NCBI RefSeq assembly: GCF_002234675.1
Contig: NC_019871.2
Location: 20,864,604-20,928,603 of the forward strand
From: Oryzias latipes
Lineage: Eukaryota; Chordata; Actinopteri; Beloniformes; Adrianichthyidae
Length of the DNA: 64,000 bases
Direction: 5' to 3'
How positions within the stretch are numbered: the first letter of the stretch is position 1; each line of letters starts with the position of its first letter. The notes beneath the pieces were generated by a model that did no database searches, was not told the origin of the DNA, and was given only the letters and a program-made list of their open reading frames with translations. This document shows, in pieces, positions 1 to 11,933 of the stretch. Both the position numbers and the translations under genes were made by a program.

Positions 1-524
1 AAAGAATTAGTGGGGAAAAATCCACAGGTGATTGAACAAACTGCAGAGGCCTGTGTGTCTGCTGTGGGGATTTAAGGAAACGCTCACAACACTACTTCCT
101 GCAACATCCTATAACTTCATTAGCGAGCTCTTATTAGATTCTCATTTAGACCAATCAGATTTCACTAATCCAATCATTTCACATAAATGATGAAAGAAGT
201 TGATTATTGCAGCCATCAGGCTTCCAGCTGCAGCGGGGATGTTCCACTTGTGTAATTGTGTTGTTATGAGGCATTATCAATTACGTTTATTTTCAGTTCA
301 AGTGGAGACACTGTAGATCTGTGGCTCTCAATCTGTCCTAAGGATTCCCCCCAAAAGATGAACGCTGGGAAGTGTATTTTTTTATTTTTTTACACTCAGA
401 AATCAAAGAACTTTTTGAATTTGGAGACTCAATCTCTCATAGAAGCATCTCCACTTAATCTGCTGAGCTCAGTAGTAAAACCCCAACATTTCCAGATGTG
501 AATATATAGCAAACTACACCTGGC
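1..524. other. intergenic, no gene seen
   Basis: AT-rich sequence with no recognisable exon, RNA gene or repeat structure. The short open frame at 256-501 has no family resemblance that I can see and lacks coding-like codon use. Confidence 0.5.
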
Positions 525-1213
525 CAGGGGTCTGCAACCTCTAACGCTTAAAGCGCCATGTGATCTGGTTTCTTCCAGCGAGAGCCACAACGTTCCAACT
601 CAACATTTAGAAAAATACACTTTTTGTCTGTTTTTGTGACTATTAAACTATTCAATAATAACATGTAGCATTTAAATTTTTAGAACTTTTGAATTATAAG
701 TTTAAAAAAAAAAATTTAAGTCAACAATTTTAACTTATTTAAACGTATGACAGCAGGACATACAAGGTTCTTTCTGAATAAAATACACCCTTCATTAAAT
801 ACAATCCTCTTGCTGCTCAAGGTTTACTTAAATTGAAGATATAAGAAAGTCAGAAAAGGACTTTTCTATTTTGACCACCTTAATCCTTTTTCTCCTTTTA
901 TTATGAAATACAACATGACAACATTGGTGTAGAATCAATTTTAAAAATCTACATTTTCTTTAGGTTTATTCTAGTGATAAACCACTGAGTAGATTAAACC
1001 TTTTACCATCATTTTACTCATTTACCTGACATTAAAAATCTAAACACAACGAGAAAATTAATGGACTAAAACAAATAAACCAAAACTACAAAAAAAAACA
1101 AAAAAGAAAAAACCACATTATTCATTTAAACGTTAGTCTTTTTCTTCAAGAAGCCACAATGGAGGGTTGAAAGAGCCCAATGTGGATCTGGAGTCTCAGG
1201 TAGGAGACCCCTG
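525..1213. mobile_element. non-autonomous hAT-like DNA transposon
   Basis: The left end reads CAGGGGTCTGCAACCT. The right end, reverse-complemented, reads CAGGGGTCTCCTACCT, so the termini are imperfect 16-bp inverted repeats of the CAGGGGTC type seen in vertebrate hAT elements. The interior is AT-rich and has no transposase frame. The 8 bases flanking each end match poorly, so the target duplication has decayed or the ends are slightly off. Family assignment rests on terminal sequence only. Confidence 0.6.
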
Positions 1214-2765
1214 ATCTAGACAGGATAACATAAGAACATAATAATTGGATAAAACACAAGATCAAAATTAAAGTACATCACATAACAATACAATAGAATG
1301 TTAAAATCAATGTTTCTAGGACTGATTTGATACCAAACAATGCTTTAGATGAGTTTTGAAGGCTTGTAATGTGGGGCATTCCCTTAAAGAGAGTGGGAGA
1401 CTCTTCCAGATGGTTCTGTAAATGTTCTTTACAGACAGAGCATTTAGTCCAAACAGTTCCCTACAGTGGAGACCCTGGTCCTCAAAGTGTCATCTCTTTT
1501 TCTTCTTCTAACAACTCCGACATGGGAGATGGTGCAAGTCTATGTAACACAAACAAACTTAGAATTAAAAATTCTCAAAATTCATGAAGTTCTCACAGAA
1601 CCTTAAGCCATAGCCTATGAATCTATATATTAATGTACACTGACATATTAGTAATCCTCCCTTAAGCTTTTACATGACCTAAAATTTGATGTTTCTCATA
1701 ATGTTTCCATAAATAGCTGTATTTATATGTGTACATGTATGTGCATTATATTCATATCATCTTGGTGGGAGATGGACTTTTACGTATTGTTATACATGTT
1801 TCCAACAAAACACAAAAGGTTAGAAATAAACTGTACAGAGCAACTTTTATGTTCCTGTTCTTTGTCCTTGAAGCTGCAGAGCATCATTAGAGTCTGTGAA
1901 ACTGTACCTTCAGGATTCAAGGCTTTTATTTTTGAGACAAACATAATCATGAAAGAAAGGTTTTTCAAAAACTAATCAAAATGTTAAATACTTTTCTCTG
2001 ACTCTTTAAAGAGTAAGGACTTTTATCTGACTTTTTTTTTTTTATTGGGCATGACCTTGAGGCTAAAATGAGCAGAAGTCCTTGAAAAAACAAATTGTTT
2101 TTCATTTTGAAGGTTTCTACAAACACATATAAAGAATCTGGATTTTTGGAAAATGCGTGCTTTTATTTTTTAAATTTCTATAAATCATAACTAAATTCAT
2201 TTATGTAAAAGCACATAGCTCATTTCCTTAATAGTTTTTTGTAATTTTATAATTTTTCATGCTGATGTTTTTTTTCAAAATAATTTGGAAAATTATAACA
2301 TTATTTGACCTAAAACTGTTCCACAACACCCTGTAAACATTACTTTTTTTGTTGTTTTCCCAACATGATATAAATTTGGTGTATGTAGAAGTGTTCACAG
2401 TACTAAAACAAAAACAAATCAAGAATTTGTTTTATTGGTAAAGAGCTTATTCAAAGGAAGCACCGACTCTCAGCATTTTGCTTCCTGAATGTCCTTCAGC
2501 CTTTTGGAGGACTATGTGACTCATGGGAATGTAAATGCTGTCTAAGCTTTAAGAGCCGATACTTTAAAGAAAAAAAAGAATGTTTCTGTCCATGAACAGC
2601 TTCACTTTCACTGTTCTCACATTCAGACATCAGCAGGCACCTGAAACTGCTGGACAAAGTGAATCATTTGACATTTGTGCATTTTGCCTTTAGCAGAAAT
2701 GTAAAGAGAGTTTGGAATGCTGCTCTGGATGCTCTTTGTCTAATAAAGTAAATATTTAGTTTAAT
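1214..2765. other. intergenic, no gene seen
   Basis: AT-rich non-coding sequence. Overlapping short frames on both strands near 1727-1975 look like chance openings. I see no splice-flanked coding block. Confidence 0.45.
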
Positions 2766-2767
2766 TT

Positions 2768-3480
2768 GTGATTCAGAAAGAACAAATGTTCGGGGGGGCT
2801 GCTCTCCTGGTTGGGCTGGAGCTGCACTCTCTGTCCCCCCATGCCTCCCTGCTCTCTGGCTCTGGGGGCCTGGGTGGCGGTCCTGCTGGCCCTGGCCTGG
2901 GTGGTGGATGTGATCGCCTGGGGGGCGGTTGTTCTTTATCTGCTACCGTGCGGGGGTTGGGGGGGGTTCTAGCTGCTGCTGCGTCGGGGGTTTTGGTGTG
3001 GGTATGACTGGGCACTCTCCCTCTTTTTCACATTCCATCATCCATTTTAGAACATAAACACTCACTCAAGCACAGGTGTTAGCTCACCTTTGCACAAATA
3101 GTTTGTGTGATCGAATGTAGTATTTCATACTAGTTGGCTTTAATGCATAGGTATGCGTGTGTGAACATTATTTGTATTGTGTACATGTTGACATGTGAAT
3201 ATTTTTGGAGCCAACAGCTATGTTTATAACATTTGATTGTGTGTGTGGACAGGCCTTGCCCTTATAGACCTGTATTACATCTGAACCTCACTGTAATGAT
3301 TATAAACATCCCGAAACTTGTTGCTTTATGCTGCTTCATGGTCCCCCCCCCCCCTCCATAATCACCCTCCTATCCCCCCCTCTCTAATATCCCTCCATAT
3401 TCCTCCCTCCTTTCCTTTTACGTCCGGTTCAACACAAAAGATTTTCAAATATGATTAAAATGAATAAAGTTTGGCCTCAG
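2768..3480 (+). repeat. interspersed repeat with GC-rich head and 3'-end-like tail
   Basis: An abrupt G/C-rich block (2790-3000, with runs such as CTGGGGGCCTGGGTGGCGGT) is followed by T/G-rich sequence and a C/T-rich stretch with a C11-type tract near 3343. It ends in AATGAATAAAGTTT, which contains AATAAA. The sharp compositional edges and polyadenylation-like end suggest the 3' portion of a non-LTR retroelement inserted in the plus orientation. The open frames on both strands within the GC block are low-complexity artefacts. I cannot name the family. Confidence 0.35.
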
Positions 3481-3899
3481 TTACAAAAGGAGTTTATTCA
3501 GACATACCTCTGGTTTATCAGAAGATTCATAACCCCTGTTGTTAAAATAAAATATGTCCAACACGAGAGGCCTTCAGCTCTCATCCGTTTGCCCAGCTGT
3601 TGGACAGGACAAGTAAAAAAAAAAAAAGAAAGAAAGAAAAAAATGCTGTTTTATAAAAGTACAAACACTGGGATGCATCATTAGGAAAATAGATATTTAG
3701 AAAAAAATGATCACATGTAATCCACGGTTCTAGTGGATCCGGAATGCTTTGGTTTGATAAAGTAAAAAGGAGCACATCATCAGCAAACATTAAATTTTAA
3801 ATATCATAAAGTCAAACTTTCATCATTTCTGTTCAAAAAAAAAAGAAAAAAACAAAACAAAAAAAAAAACAACTATTGAATTAATCAGTGTTTTGAAAC

Positions 3900-4440
3900 A
3901 CTATGTATTTTGGATTGCTGGATTTACCAGCACAGAGCCCTGCTAAGGCTCCTTTAGCCCCTGCTTGTCTATGAGGTGCTCAAGTCAACTTTGGTGATGC
4001 TGGAAGGAACCGCATTAGCCAGTTCCTCTGGAGGTGGCTAGGGCTCCCTCGATCCTACAGCAACATTGTCCTGTACGTTAATCCCACCATGCTGCAGCTT
4101 CCAATAAGTGGCCTGTCAGAGGAGTTTAAAGTCACATGAGCCAAGGAGCCGATGACCCATCTGACACGAAAGTTGCTACAGCAGGAATCCTGGTGAAAAC
4201 TGGAAGGACGTGGAAGTAACAGGAAGTCATCAAGAGAGCTGAGGCACGGCTGCAGCACATCTAGGTTGGCAACATCGCATTGATCCGGGCAGGACTAGGT
4301 AGCTTTTTCAAACCCAGCTACAATAAAGCTAGAGGAAGAGAGAGAAGTGAAATGGTGCAGGATGAGATAGGAGCAGAGGTGCAGGAAGACCGCCGGATCA
4401 AGATGGTGGCGATCTACCAACAAATAAATGATCATAAATG
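3900..4440 (+). pseudogene. degenerate non-LTR retrotransposon ORF fragment
   Basis: This block is GC-richer than its surroundings and has protein-like codon texture broken by stops and frame changes. Conceptual pieces include PTMLQLPISGLSEEF near 4086-4130, followed by a lysine/arginine- and glutamate-rich stretch. The style resembles the downstream part of reverse-transcriptase-type ORFs common in fish genomes. No intact frame remains and the clade cannot be assigned by eye. Confidence 0.35.
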
Positions 4441-6972
4441 ATCGTCCCAAAACTCTGGTATCATTTAGATTTTAACGTCATGAAATCATTGATGTCATAT
4501 TTGCCGTTTAAAAAAAAGAAAAATCCAGGGGACTACATAGTGCTGCACTATATATCTTTTTAGTAGTTAGGGATTAGGGTGGGAATTCTGACACAGCTAT
4601 AGATTATGTCAGTTATGATTTTTTAGATGATTTGGTACATTTTTCCTCACAAAAACCTCGGTTTAAGATGCAAAAATATCGACTCAAGTGATCAGCAAAA
4701 GCACCTTACCAACCCGCTGTCTCAAATTTGATCCACAGATTTTTAACACGGTGTGACTGTGTTATAAAAAAATAATTATCAATACATTTTGCATTACTTC
4801 AATAAAACAAGCAGTCATTAAAAAAAAAAAAATCACTATAAAATTTAAGAAATTAGCAAAACTTTTTTCTGCAGTGTTTTTGAGATTTTAGGAAGCAGCC
4901 ATTTTCAAATGAGCAGGAAAAGGAAAATCCCTTCTACTCCCCCTAATGGAAAGGTGACGAACTGTGGGGCAGAAAACATGGAAAAAGTTTTTACCATGAC
5001 TTTTTAAGGAAAATATGGATCATCTTATGAGATAAGGGTCTCAGAAATGCGTTGATCAAATATGATAAAAATGGCTAAATAGGGTTAAACTTGTTTTTTT
5101 TTGTTGCATTTTTATGAAATCAAAACAATTTCCCTTAAATCAAAGCTGAAACAACCAAAAAATACAAAAGGATTTAAAGTAAAATCCTTATCATAAATAA
5201 ATTGATGAATACTTTTAGTTTCATTGTATTTTTACAGAACAAGTCACATAGTTCATGACTGATGAATCATAAGAAAATGAGGGACTTCAGTGCATTGCAA
5301 TGTTTTTTTCCCATCATCCTCTTGCTTTCAACCTCTGTGAATCTTTTAAAATACAGTGGTCAAAGTGACCCCCTTGTTTCAGATTTACTGCATATGTTTA
5401 TAAAAGCATCATCGGAACAGGACGCATGCCCCCCCCTGCAGCTGACCTTTATGAACTTGTTTTGTTCAAGCTCCCGTCTTCAGCTGAGACAACAACCGTG
5501 GCTGCGTTTGTGTGTGAAAGTTGTGTCATGTGTACGTGCATGTATGCACATGTAGAGAAAAAAAAAGCGGGTGGGAATTGATTGGTGTTTTGATGATTTT
5601 TCAACCTTTGGTGGTCAGACAGAGTGGGAAGAAGACTAATGTTTGTTGGGAAACAGTCGATTTTAGGCAACAACAACTCAATGTCAGGAATGCTGCTGAT
5701 GTTTTCAAGGCTTTGGACTTCCTTAAACAAAAAAAAAGGCAGAAGGCAACAATCAGCCAGCGGCAGTGGACTGTCATCATCATTATCTGCAACAATGCCT
5801 GGACTTTTGGAGCCATGAACGTTCACAAGTACACATTCCGGTGTGATTATTGCATCTGAAAGAATGCTGAGAGAAATCATAACTTTACAGTAGTGTTACA
5901 AACGGTTTGTTTCAGTTAAAAGTACATAAAAGCCATTTAAATGTAAACAATAGAAGCTTTTGAGTACATCTGTGTTTTTTTTAAACTCTGACATCCTACC
6001 TAAAAAGTTATATTCAAGATACTTAAGATAAATAATAAGAACAGAACCCAAAATAGGAAAATCCAAGAACAATTTTCTTCTGAGCTTTTAAAGTTAATTA
6101 GACTTTTTAAAAATGTGTTTGTTAATTTTTGGTCTAAATTGACAGCAGCCAAAAAAAAGGGAAAAATTGAAAAAAAGGTAATAAAAAAAGCAGATGTTTT
6201 TGGCCCGTTGGTTCTCCAAAGGTTAGATCTGCACTGAAGAAGTTTTAAACCCTTTGCATGTCAGTGAAAGTAGTCTAGGGCATTTTTGATTTTTTTTCTA
6301 CTTGCTCTGTTTCTTCATCTTTACATTTTTTGTGACAATGCTCCATTCCAGCTTTTTTTCATCTTACAAATCTATTTTTTAATAATACTACACTCTAACT
6401 CCATACACAAAGAACCTGAAACCTGTCTGAAAACTCTGTCCAAAGAATGTTTTAGTTCTTGTCTGAGCCCATTGGTGGGTTTGATCATCTCATTGTCAGC
6501 AAATCGAAGATACACAAATTCTTACTGTGTAACTGTTTCGTGAGGTTCTGTTTAAAAGTCCAAAAAAAAAGTATGTTGACTCTTCTGTCAATAAAGTTGT
6601 TAGGGGGTACAAAAAATAAAGCGTGGATAAGAGGGAATATGACACAAAAAAAACCTAAAGGTCCTTCAAAAACTTTGAACATTGCTTTGAGAAACAGACT
6701 GGTTCATCTCACCCTAGGCACTTTGTGTCTCTGCCACTTTAAGAGCAAGGTACTCCTTCTAGCCACTCCCCCTTGGTTCATATCCTCACTATAGCTGAAG
6801 CATGAAAAAAAATCAACTTTACTGCAGTGGTGTGAACATGATCATGATGTGTTGTAATGAATTTCTAGCAACAACCCAGAAGCAAACCATGTACAGCTTT
6901 TGGACCTGATGGATAGCTACACACAGATGTAGACCTGGACTTGAATATACTCAAGTCTCACAACTACGGAAC
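4441..6972. other. intergenic, no gene seen
   Basis: AT-rich sequence with homopolymer runs. Overlapping open frames on both strands at 5449-5880 have no recognisable domain, no flanking splice signals and low-complexity composition, so I do not call a gene. Confidence 0.4.
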
Positions 6973-7533
6973 AAAAGTCCCACTTTGATCATGTTTGGAT
7001 TGATTTTCAAAGTGTTCCCAGTGGTCTTTTGATTAAAATTATGCTGTTTTTAGCCAAAATCATAAAACCTGTCTCATTTTCTAGGACATAGTTTCTGCAG
7101 AGCGGCAGTAGTTCCAAAGAAATCTGCCTCTGAGTTGACTGTTGGTGCGAAGCAACCTTGCCTCCACCTTACTAAACTGTTTGCGTGCTCTCCCGCTAGT
7201 TTACAGCCCCTCACACTATTAACCTAAGAGAACCAGTGCAACAAAAGAGGCAATCAATATTGGCTAAGACGTACATGGATCTAGTCATCTACAAGTGGAT
7301 GCATCAGAATGAAGCACAGCAGGGAGCTTGTGGCCTGTTCAGCGTTTCATCTACGCCCCCAAATACGAACTTTTTCAAACTGCATTTTTACATCTTTTCC
7401 TGATTCTCAACAATTTGAATAAAGAAATACTCAAAAATGCTATTTTAATCTCAATGTTCTTTAAAATGTCTTCCATCATCAGAAAAATGCCACAATGTTG
7501 AAAACACCATTTTCATCAGAGTGGGTCTTTAAA
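6973..7533 (-). mobile_element. inverted-repeat MITE, family B, copy 1
   Basis: Reverse-orientation copy of a roughly 0.6-kb family. The right end AGTGGGTCTTTAAAG is the reverse complement of the AAAGACCCACT start of the copy at 11300. The left end, AAAAGTCCCACTTTGATCAT, matches the other terminus. Shared internal blocks include CTACAAGTGGATGCATCAGA and the segment around TTTCTAGGACATAGTTTCTG. No coding capacity is seen. Confidence 0.6.
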
Positions 7534-10254
7534 GCTATGTACCTTTTAAATCTTTCATTTTATGTTAACTGTAAAAAACATACTGTATCACATTTGAAAA
7601 ACTAAAATCTTCGTCCTGTTGTGTTACATTTGTGGCAGTAAATGAGCAGTGAACTTGTGGTTGTTTGACCTTTGCCAAATGTGACCTGAACTTTCAAAAG
7701 GAGATGTGAAGATCTCCGTTAAAGTTCAGTTGAAAGAATAAGCTGACAGTGGTGATTGTAGAACTTGGGGCCCCAAAATGGAGGATAACTCTCAGTCCAG
7801 AAAAGGGCAGAACCGAGATAAAAAATGGGTAAGAAATATATATTAAAAAAAAAATAGCAAGCGGACCAATCTTTGTTCTAAACGTTGTTGTTTATGGGTA
7901 CAAACACACACACAGAGTGATTTGTTTTGACAGTACAAGTGTGCTGTGGGAGCAAACTGTCATGGCTCCCCCCAAAAATAAACCTGACCCCAGGGTAGGA
8001 AAGAAAGGGCATGACACATCACACCAGCTCACACTGGAGCATGCACACATGGAAAAGGTTGGTGTGTTTGTGTGTGCAGGAGCTTTTTTTGTGGGGCTGC
8101 ATGTCAGTGAGCTGTTGTGCTTTGAGCGCACGTGTGGAAACAAATATGTTCAGCTGACGGTCGGCTGCATTCAGACTCTGCACACTTAGAAATCTTCAAA
8201 GGATTTTAGGAATTTGAACCTTCTGCTTCTGTGTGTGTGAATCAATCAGCAATGAAGACACCAGCCTCCGAACGCCACAGTCATGCTAAAAACTGCTAAT
8301 TGATATGAGCGCCACCAATCAAAGATCAGCGATCATTGTCTGAGGCGTACCAGTGGAGGTAAATAAGCGGCCTCCGCTGGTGCATGACCTCTACAATCAA
8401 ATCAAACGTCCTGAAGCGCTGATTGCGCCTCACTCAGCAGCTTGACAGCAGAAACCAGCCGCTTTTTTCAGCTGCCTTCAGCTCATTCCCAGTCCAGCAG
8501 CAGACACAGACCCATGTCACAGACCCACATTATGATACTCCATCAATTATGTGTGAAGCTGAAGAAACACAGAAAAAAGGGAGGGTTCAATTACGAGGAT
8601 CCCTTTTTCCAGTCTTTTTGGTTTTAATCGCAAAGGTTTCTAACATCTGTACAGTAATCTTAATGTGTGTTTTTTTGGTGAAGTGTGTATATAGTGAAGG
8701 TTAAGTGTGTGTAGAGGTCCAAACCCAACATGTCATCTGTGACATGAGCCTAAAGGTGAATAGATTTGCAGAGTCACAGGCCGACCCTGGAGCGTAGCCA
8801 CTGATTAGTTTATTGGTTTCACGTGTCTGTGTTGGTGTGTTAATGACTCTTTCCATAGCCCAGCTATCAATCACCCAATGATTGGAGCTTGTATTGGCAA
8901 CAGCTCCAGGGAGGGGGTGAACTTGTTGTTCTTTTCCATCCAGATTTTCACTTTTGTCTTTTTTTCTCTTCATTTTTGAATCAGTTTAAGTTCATTTGTC
9001 ATTTCTTCCAAATCATTTCACCCACCAGTGTGAGAGTAAGTAAACATGTACTCATGCAATAAAACTGCTTCATGTTAGAACTTCATTTAGAGCTGTAGCC
9101 ACATGTACTAACAGCACTAACAGGCTTCTTGCAGAGCCCACAGAATTTAGAGAGGATTAAAAAAATGAAAATTTCAGATGGAATGTTTGCATCCCACCTA
9201 CTTTACCCTTACGTGTTGTGTAAATGTTCATGGCGACCTGTCCCTTACAGCATGATTGGAAAAAATGTGCATGAACATTTTCTGTCTATGGGCTAACTGA
9301 GCGGTCTATGACCTTAATATTTCATGTGGGCCACCTGTGTGCTCCATACAGGTTTGCCCATTTTTCACCCACAGACAGCCTGTTTACACCCATTTCTGCA
9401 GTTTGGACTAAGGTTAATGATAGTGATTTTATCTTTTCCCCCCGTATAGGCACATTTGCATGTTTAGTTTTGAACATTTCTTTAAATATTTACTTGGAAG
9501 CAACTTTATCAGAGCCTCTAATGGAATAAATGCAGCATCACAGAATGACATATTTATTATGAATAATTTCTTTTCCCTCCTGTGGTTTTTTTATATGATG
9601 TCAACCCCTCCTGACTGACGCAGCAATTCTTCTTGGGGCATCACATTTGTGCAAATGGTTGGAAATCCATGTGCACAAACACATACACAGGTAAGCATTA
9701 ACACAGCTGGCTGGATGCACTGTAAGTGCCCTATAGTTATTTAGAGAACACAGAACAGAGACTGGCTGTTTTTGAGTTGGATAGTGTTTGCAAGTTTCTG
9801 AGTCTGCACGCGTGAGGAGGAAATGCTGTATCCACATGCTGTTGGAGCAGTAATCCTAAAATGGTTCGCACACTCCTCAACACCGATGGTTTTCACTGAA
9901 TGAAGCACCAACATTAAGGATTATGGGGGCACTTTTCTTAGTTTGAGGCCCTTTATGAGCAAGAATGTGGGCAAGTCCTGCTTTCAGGAGTAATAAAGAC
10001 TCAAAAAACTGTTTATCTGGTATTTTTACAATGCACATAATTTAAAACTTTGATTAAAATGTTATAGACTTTCAAATCACAGGAAGCAATCTCTAAAATT
10101 GTGGTGCCGGAATTTGGTGCCATTTAGTGTCTGGTGCTTCCAGCTAAACAGTTTTAGGAGCTCTTTTCTGTTTATTGATGCACCAAATGTTCTTTTCAAA
10201 TGAAGGATCTTTAACTGCTACAATCAGCAGTTCTGAAAGGCCTCCCTGAAAGAT
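7534..10254. other. intergenic, no gene seen
   Basis: No exon recognised. CA/TG-rich patches occur near 7900-8110 and 8640-8720. Part of composite repeat family E/F lies at about 9190-9410. Confidence 0.4.
9190..9410 (+). repeat. composite repeat family E/F, partial copy
   Basis: The block TGCATGAACATTTTCTGTCTATG (9270-9292) matches 59480-59502. The block around ACAGGTTTGCCCATTTTTCA (9349-9368), followed by CCCACAGACAG, matches 26476-26505 and 60979-61009. A common repeat therefore lies behind these places. Its ends and class are not defined. Confidence 0.45.
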
Positions 10255-10510
10255 TCAGCATTCATAGTTTCTTCCTAAACATGCAAGCTGCTCCAAATGT
10301 ACGCACCTCTCTAGAGATGCTGGCTTTTCAACTGAATGCTGGTAACTCACTGAAAAGTCTCCTTCCTCTTCATCCTGGAGTTGTTCATGATTATCAACCA
10401 GAAAGTCACATCTAGACTCTTTGACATAGTCCATTTCCTCTGAGTCTTGGCCCACAGGGACCACAAAGGAGCCACATTTCTTCTTGTGAACAGAACTTTA
10501 GGTGCTGTTA
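10255..10510 (-). pseudogene. unexplained coding-like fragment
   Basis: On the minus strand a frame of about 80 codons is open from roughly 10500 to 10255. It contains an acidic stretch (EQLQDEEEGDFSVSYQH) and four cysteines, preceded by CTAAAG, which could be a splice acceptor. Just upstream on the same strand, at about 10555-10700, another protein-like but stop-interrupted stretch includes SPIEQSIIKRCGESEEI. The two could be exons or broken pieces of one lineage-specific or transposon-derived gene. No ATG start is present and I recognise no family. Confidence 0.25.
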
Positions 10511-10835
10511 GCAGATGCTGATGTGTTGTATACTGACAGGAGTTTCTGGAAATACAAATGTCATACTTGTGATTAGTGCATTGACATCTGATAGGGTTCA
10601 GCCTTGTCCCCTTTGCACAGAGATTTCTTCAGATTCTCCGCATCTTTTGATAATACTCTGCTCTATTGGTGAGAAAAGCCTCAAAACACACTGTGTTCTT
10701 TATATCTAGTTGCAACAATCTTTTTTAATGTACTACTTTATTTATTGGAGTCCCTCTGACCATCTCCTTTTCAGAGATCATAATCATGTTACAGAATAAA
10801 TACGTCACTCAATTAGTTGCCAGATGTTCTTTCAG

Positions 10836-11163
10836 GGATTTTGTTGCAGTGGTTAGTGCTCACGCCTCACAGTAAGAAGGCCCGGGTTCGAATTCTGGCT
10901 GGGACCTTTCTTTGTGGAGTTTGCATGTTCTCCCTGTGCAGGTGGGGGTTTTCTCAATGCCTTCGTTTCCTCCCACTGTCCAAACACATGCTTACTAGGT
11001 TTATTGGTGACTCATGGATTGCCGCTGTAGCTGAGTGTGGACCTGCAACAGACTGGCAACCTGTTCAGGGTGAGACCAGCCCTCACCCAACAGTAGCTGG
11101 ATTGGCTCCAGTGACCCCATCATCCCAAAAGGGATTCAGCGGGTTCTGAAAATTGATAGATGG
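10836..11163 (+). mobile_element. tRNA-headed SINE with target-site duplication
   Basis: The head carries pol III-like promoter boxes: an A-box-like TGGTTAGTGC at 10850-10859 and a B box GGTTCGAATTC at 10885-10895. The body is of a type widespread in fish, and the end runs into a GATGG-rich tail. Flanks ATGTTCTTTCAG (10824-10835) and ATGTTCTTCCAG (11164-11175) match at 11 of 12 positions, as expected for a target duplication made by LINE machinery. It is not a tRNA gene: the anticodon arm and acceptor stem do not pair. Confidence 0.7.
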
Positions 11164-11299
11164 ATGTTCTTCCAGCTAAATGTTTTTGTCTTGACTCTTT
11201 GTTTCCACTTTCCAAACTATTTTGATCTGTGAATCCGTGGCAGACACATCCATGCGCTTGCGAATGTGTGTCTGTGATATAAAAAGCCATTTTATTCCC

Positions 11300-11933
11300 A
11301 AAGACCCACTCAACTGAAAATGGTGTTTTTGGTTTTTTAACATGCTTTTGTGGCATTTTTCTCATGATGGAGGACACATAAATAGAAATTAAGCTTAAAA
11401 TTGCATTTCTGAGTATTTCTTTATTCAAATCCTTGAGAATTAGGAGCAGATGAACAAACAGTGTTTGACAAAGATCGTATTTGTGACGTAGAAAATACAC
11501 TAGGCGGGCCACAAGCTCCCTGCTCTGCTCCATTAGGATGCATCCACTTGTAGACAACAGGATTCATGTATGTCTTTGTTTTCAATGTCATCTAGCTCAA
11601 ACTGTATTTCTGGATAGCTTCAATATTACTCGCCAGTTTTGTTGCACTGCTAATGTTAGGTTGGGGGTATGAGAGGCTGTAAACTAGTGGAAAAGGGTGT
11701 TATCAGAGAGCTCTCAGCAACAGGGAAGGGGGCGGGGTTGCACTCTAATGACAGTCCTGCCCACACCTCAGAGGTGAATTTTTAATGATCTCCTGCTGCT
11801 CTACAGAAACTGTCCTAAAAAACACACACAGGTTTTTTTTTTTTTTTTGCTTAAATTAGCATAATCATCATTACAAGGCCACTGGGAGCGCTTAAAAAAT
11901 AAATCAAAAGCTGATTGGAGAAGGACTTTAAAG
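11300..11933 (+). mobile_element. inverted-repeat MITE, family B, copy 2 (most complete)
   Basis: It begins AAAGACCCACTCAACTGAAA and ends GATTGGAGAAGGACTTTAAAG, which reverse-complements to a similar start, giving imperfect termini of about 15 bp. It shares blocks with copies at 6973, 27640, 33462, 38545 and 45545, including GGATGCATCCACTTGTAGAC and TCTGCTGCTCTACAGAAACT. There is no transposase. The minus-strand frame at 11120-11557 inside it is incidental. Confidence 0.6.

Noticed and set aside
2768-3015. Gly-rich and Pro-rich ORFs on opposite strands
   Set aside because: Both arise from the same GC-rich repeat block, with low-complexity translation in every frame.
5449-5880. 143-codon minus and 112-codon plus overlapping ORFs
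   Set aside because: Long open frames on both strands of the same DNA, no domain, no splice context, and no coding-like codon bias.
10842-10915. tRNA gene
   Set aside because: A- and B-box-like sequences are present, but no cloverleaf pairing. It is the head of a SINE with a target duplication.
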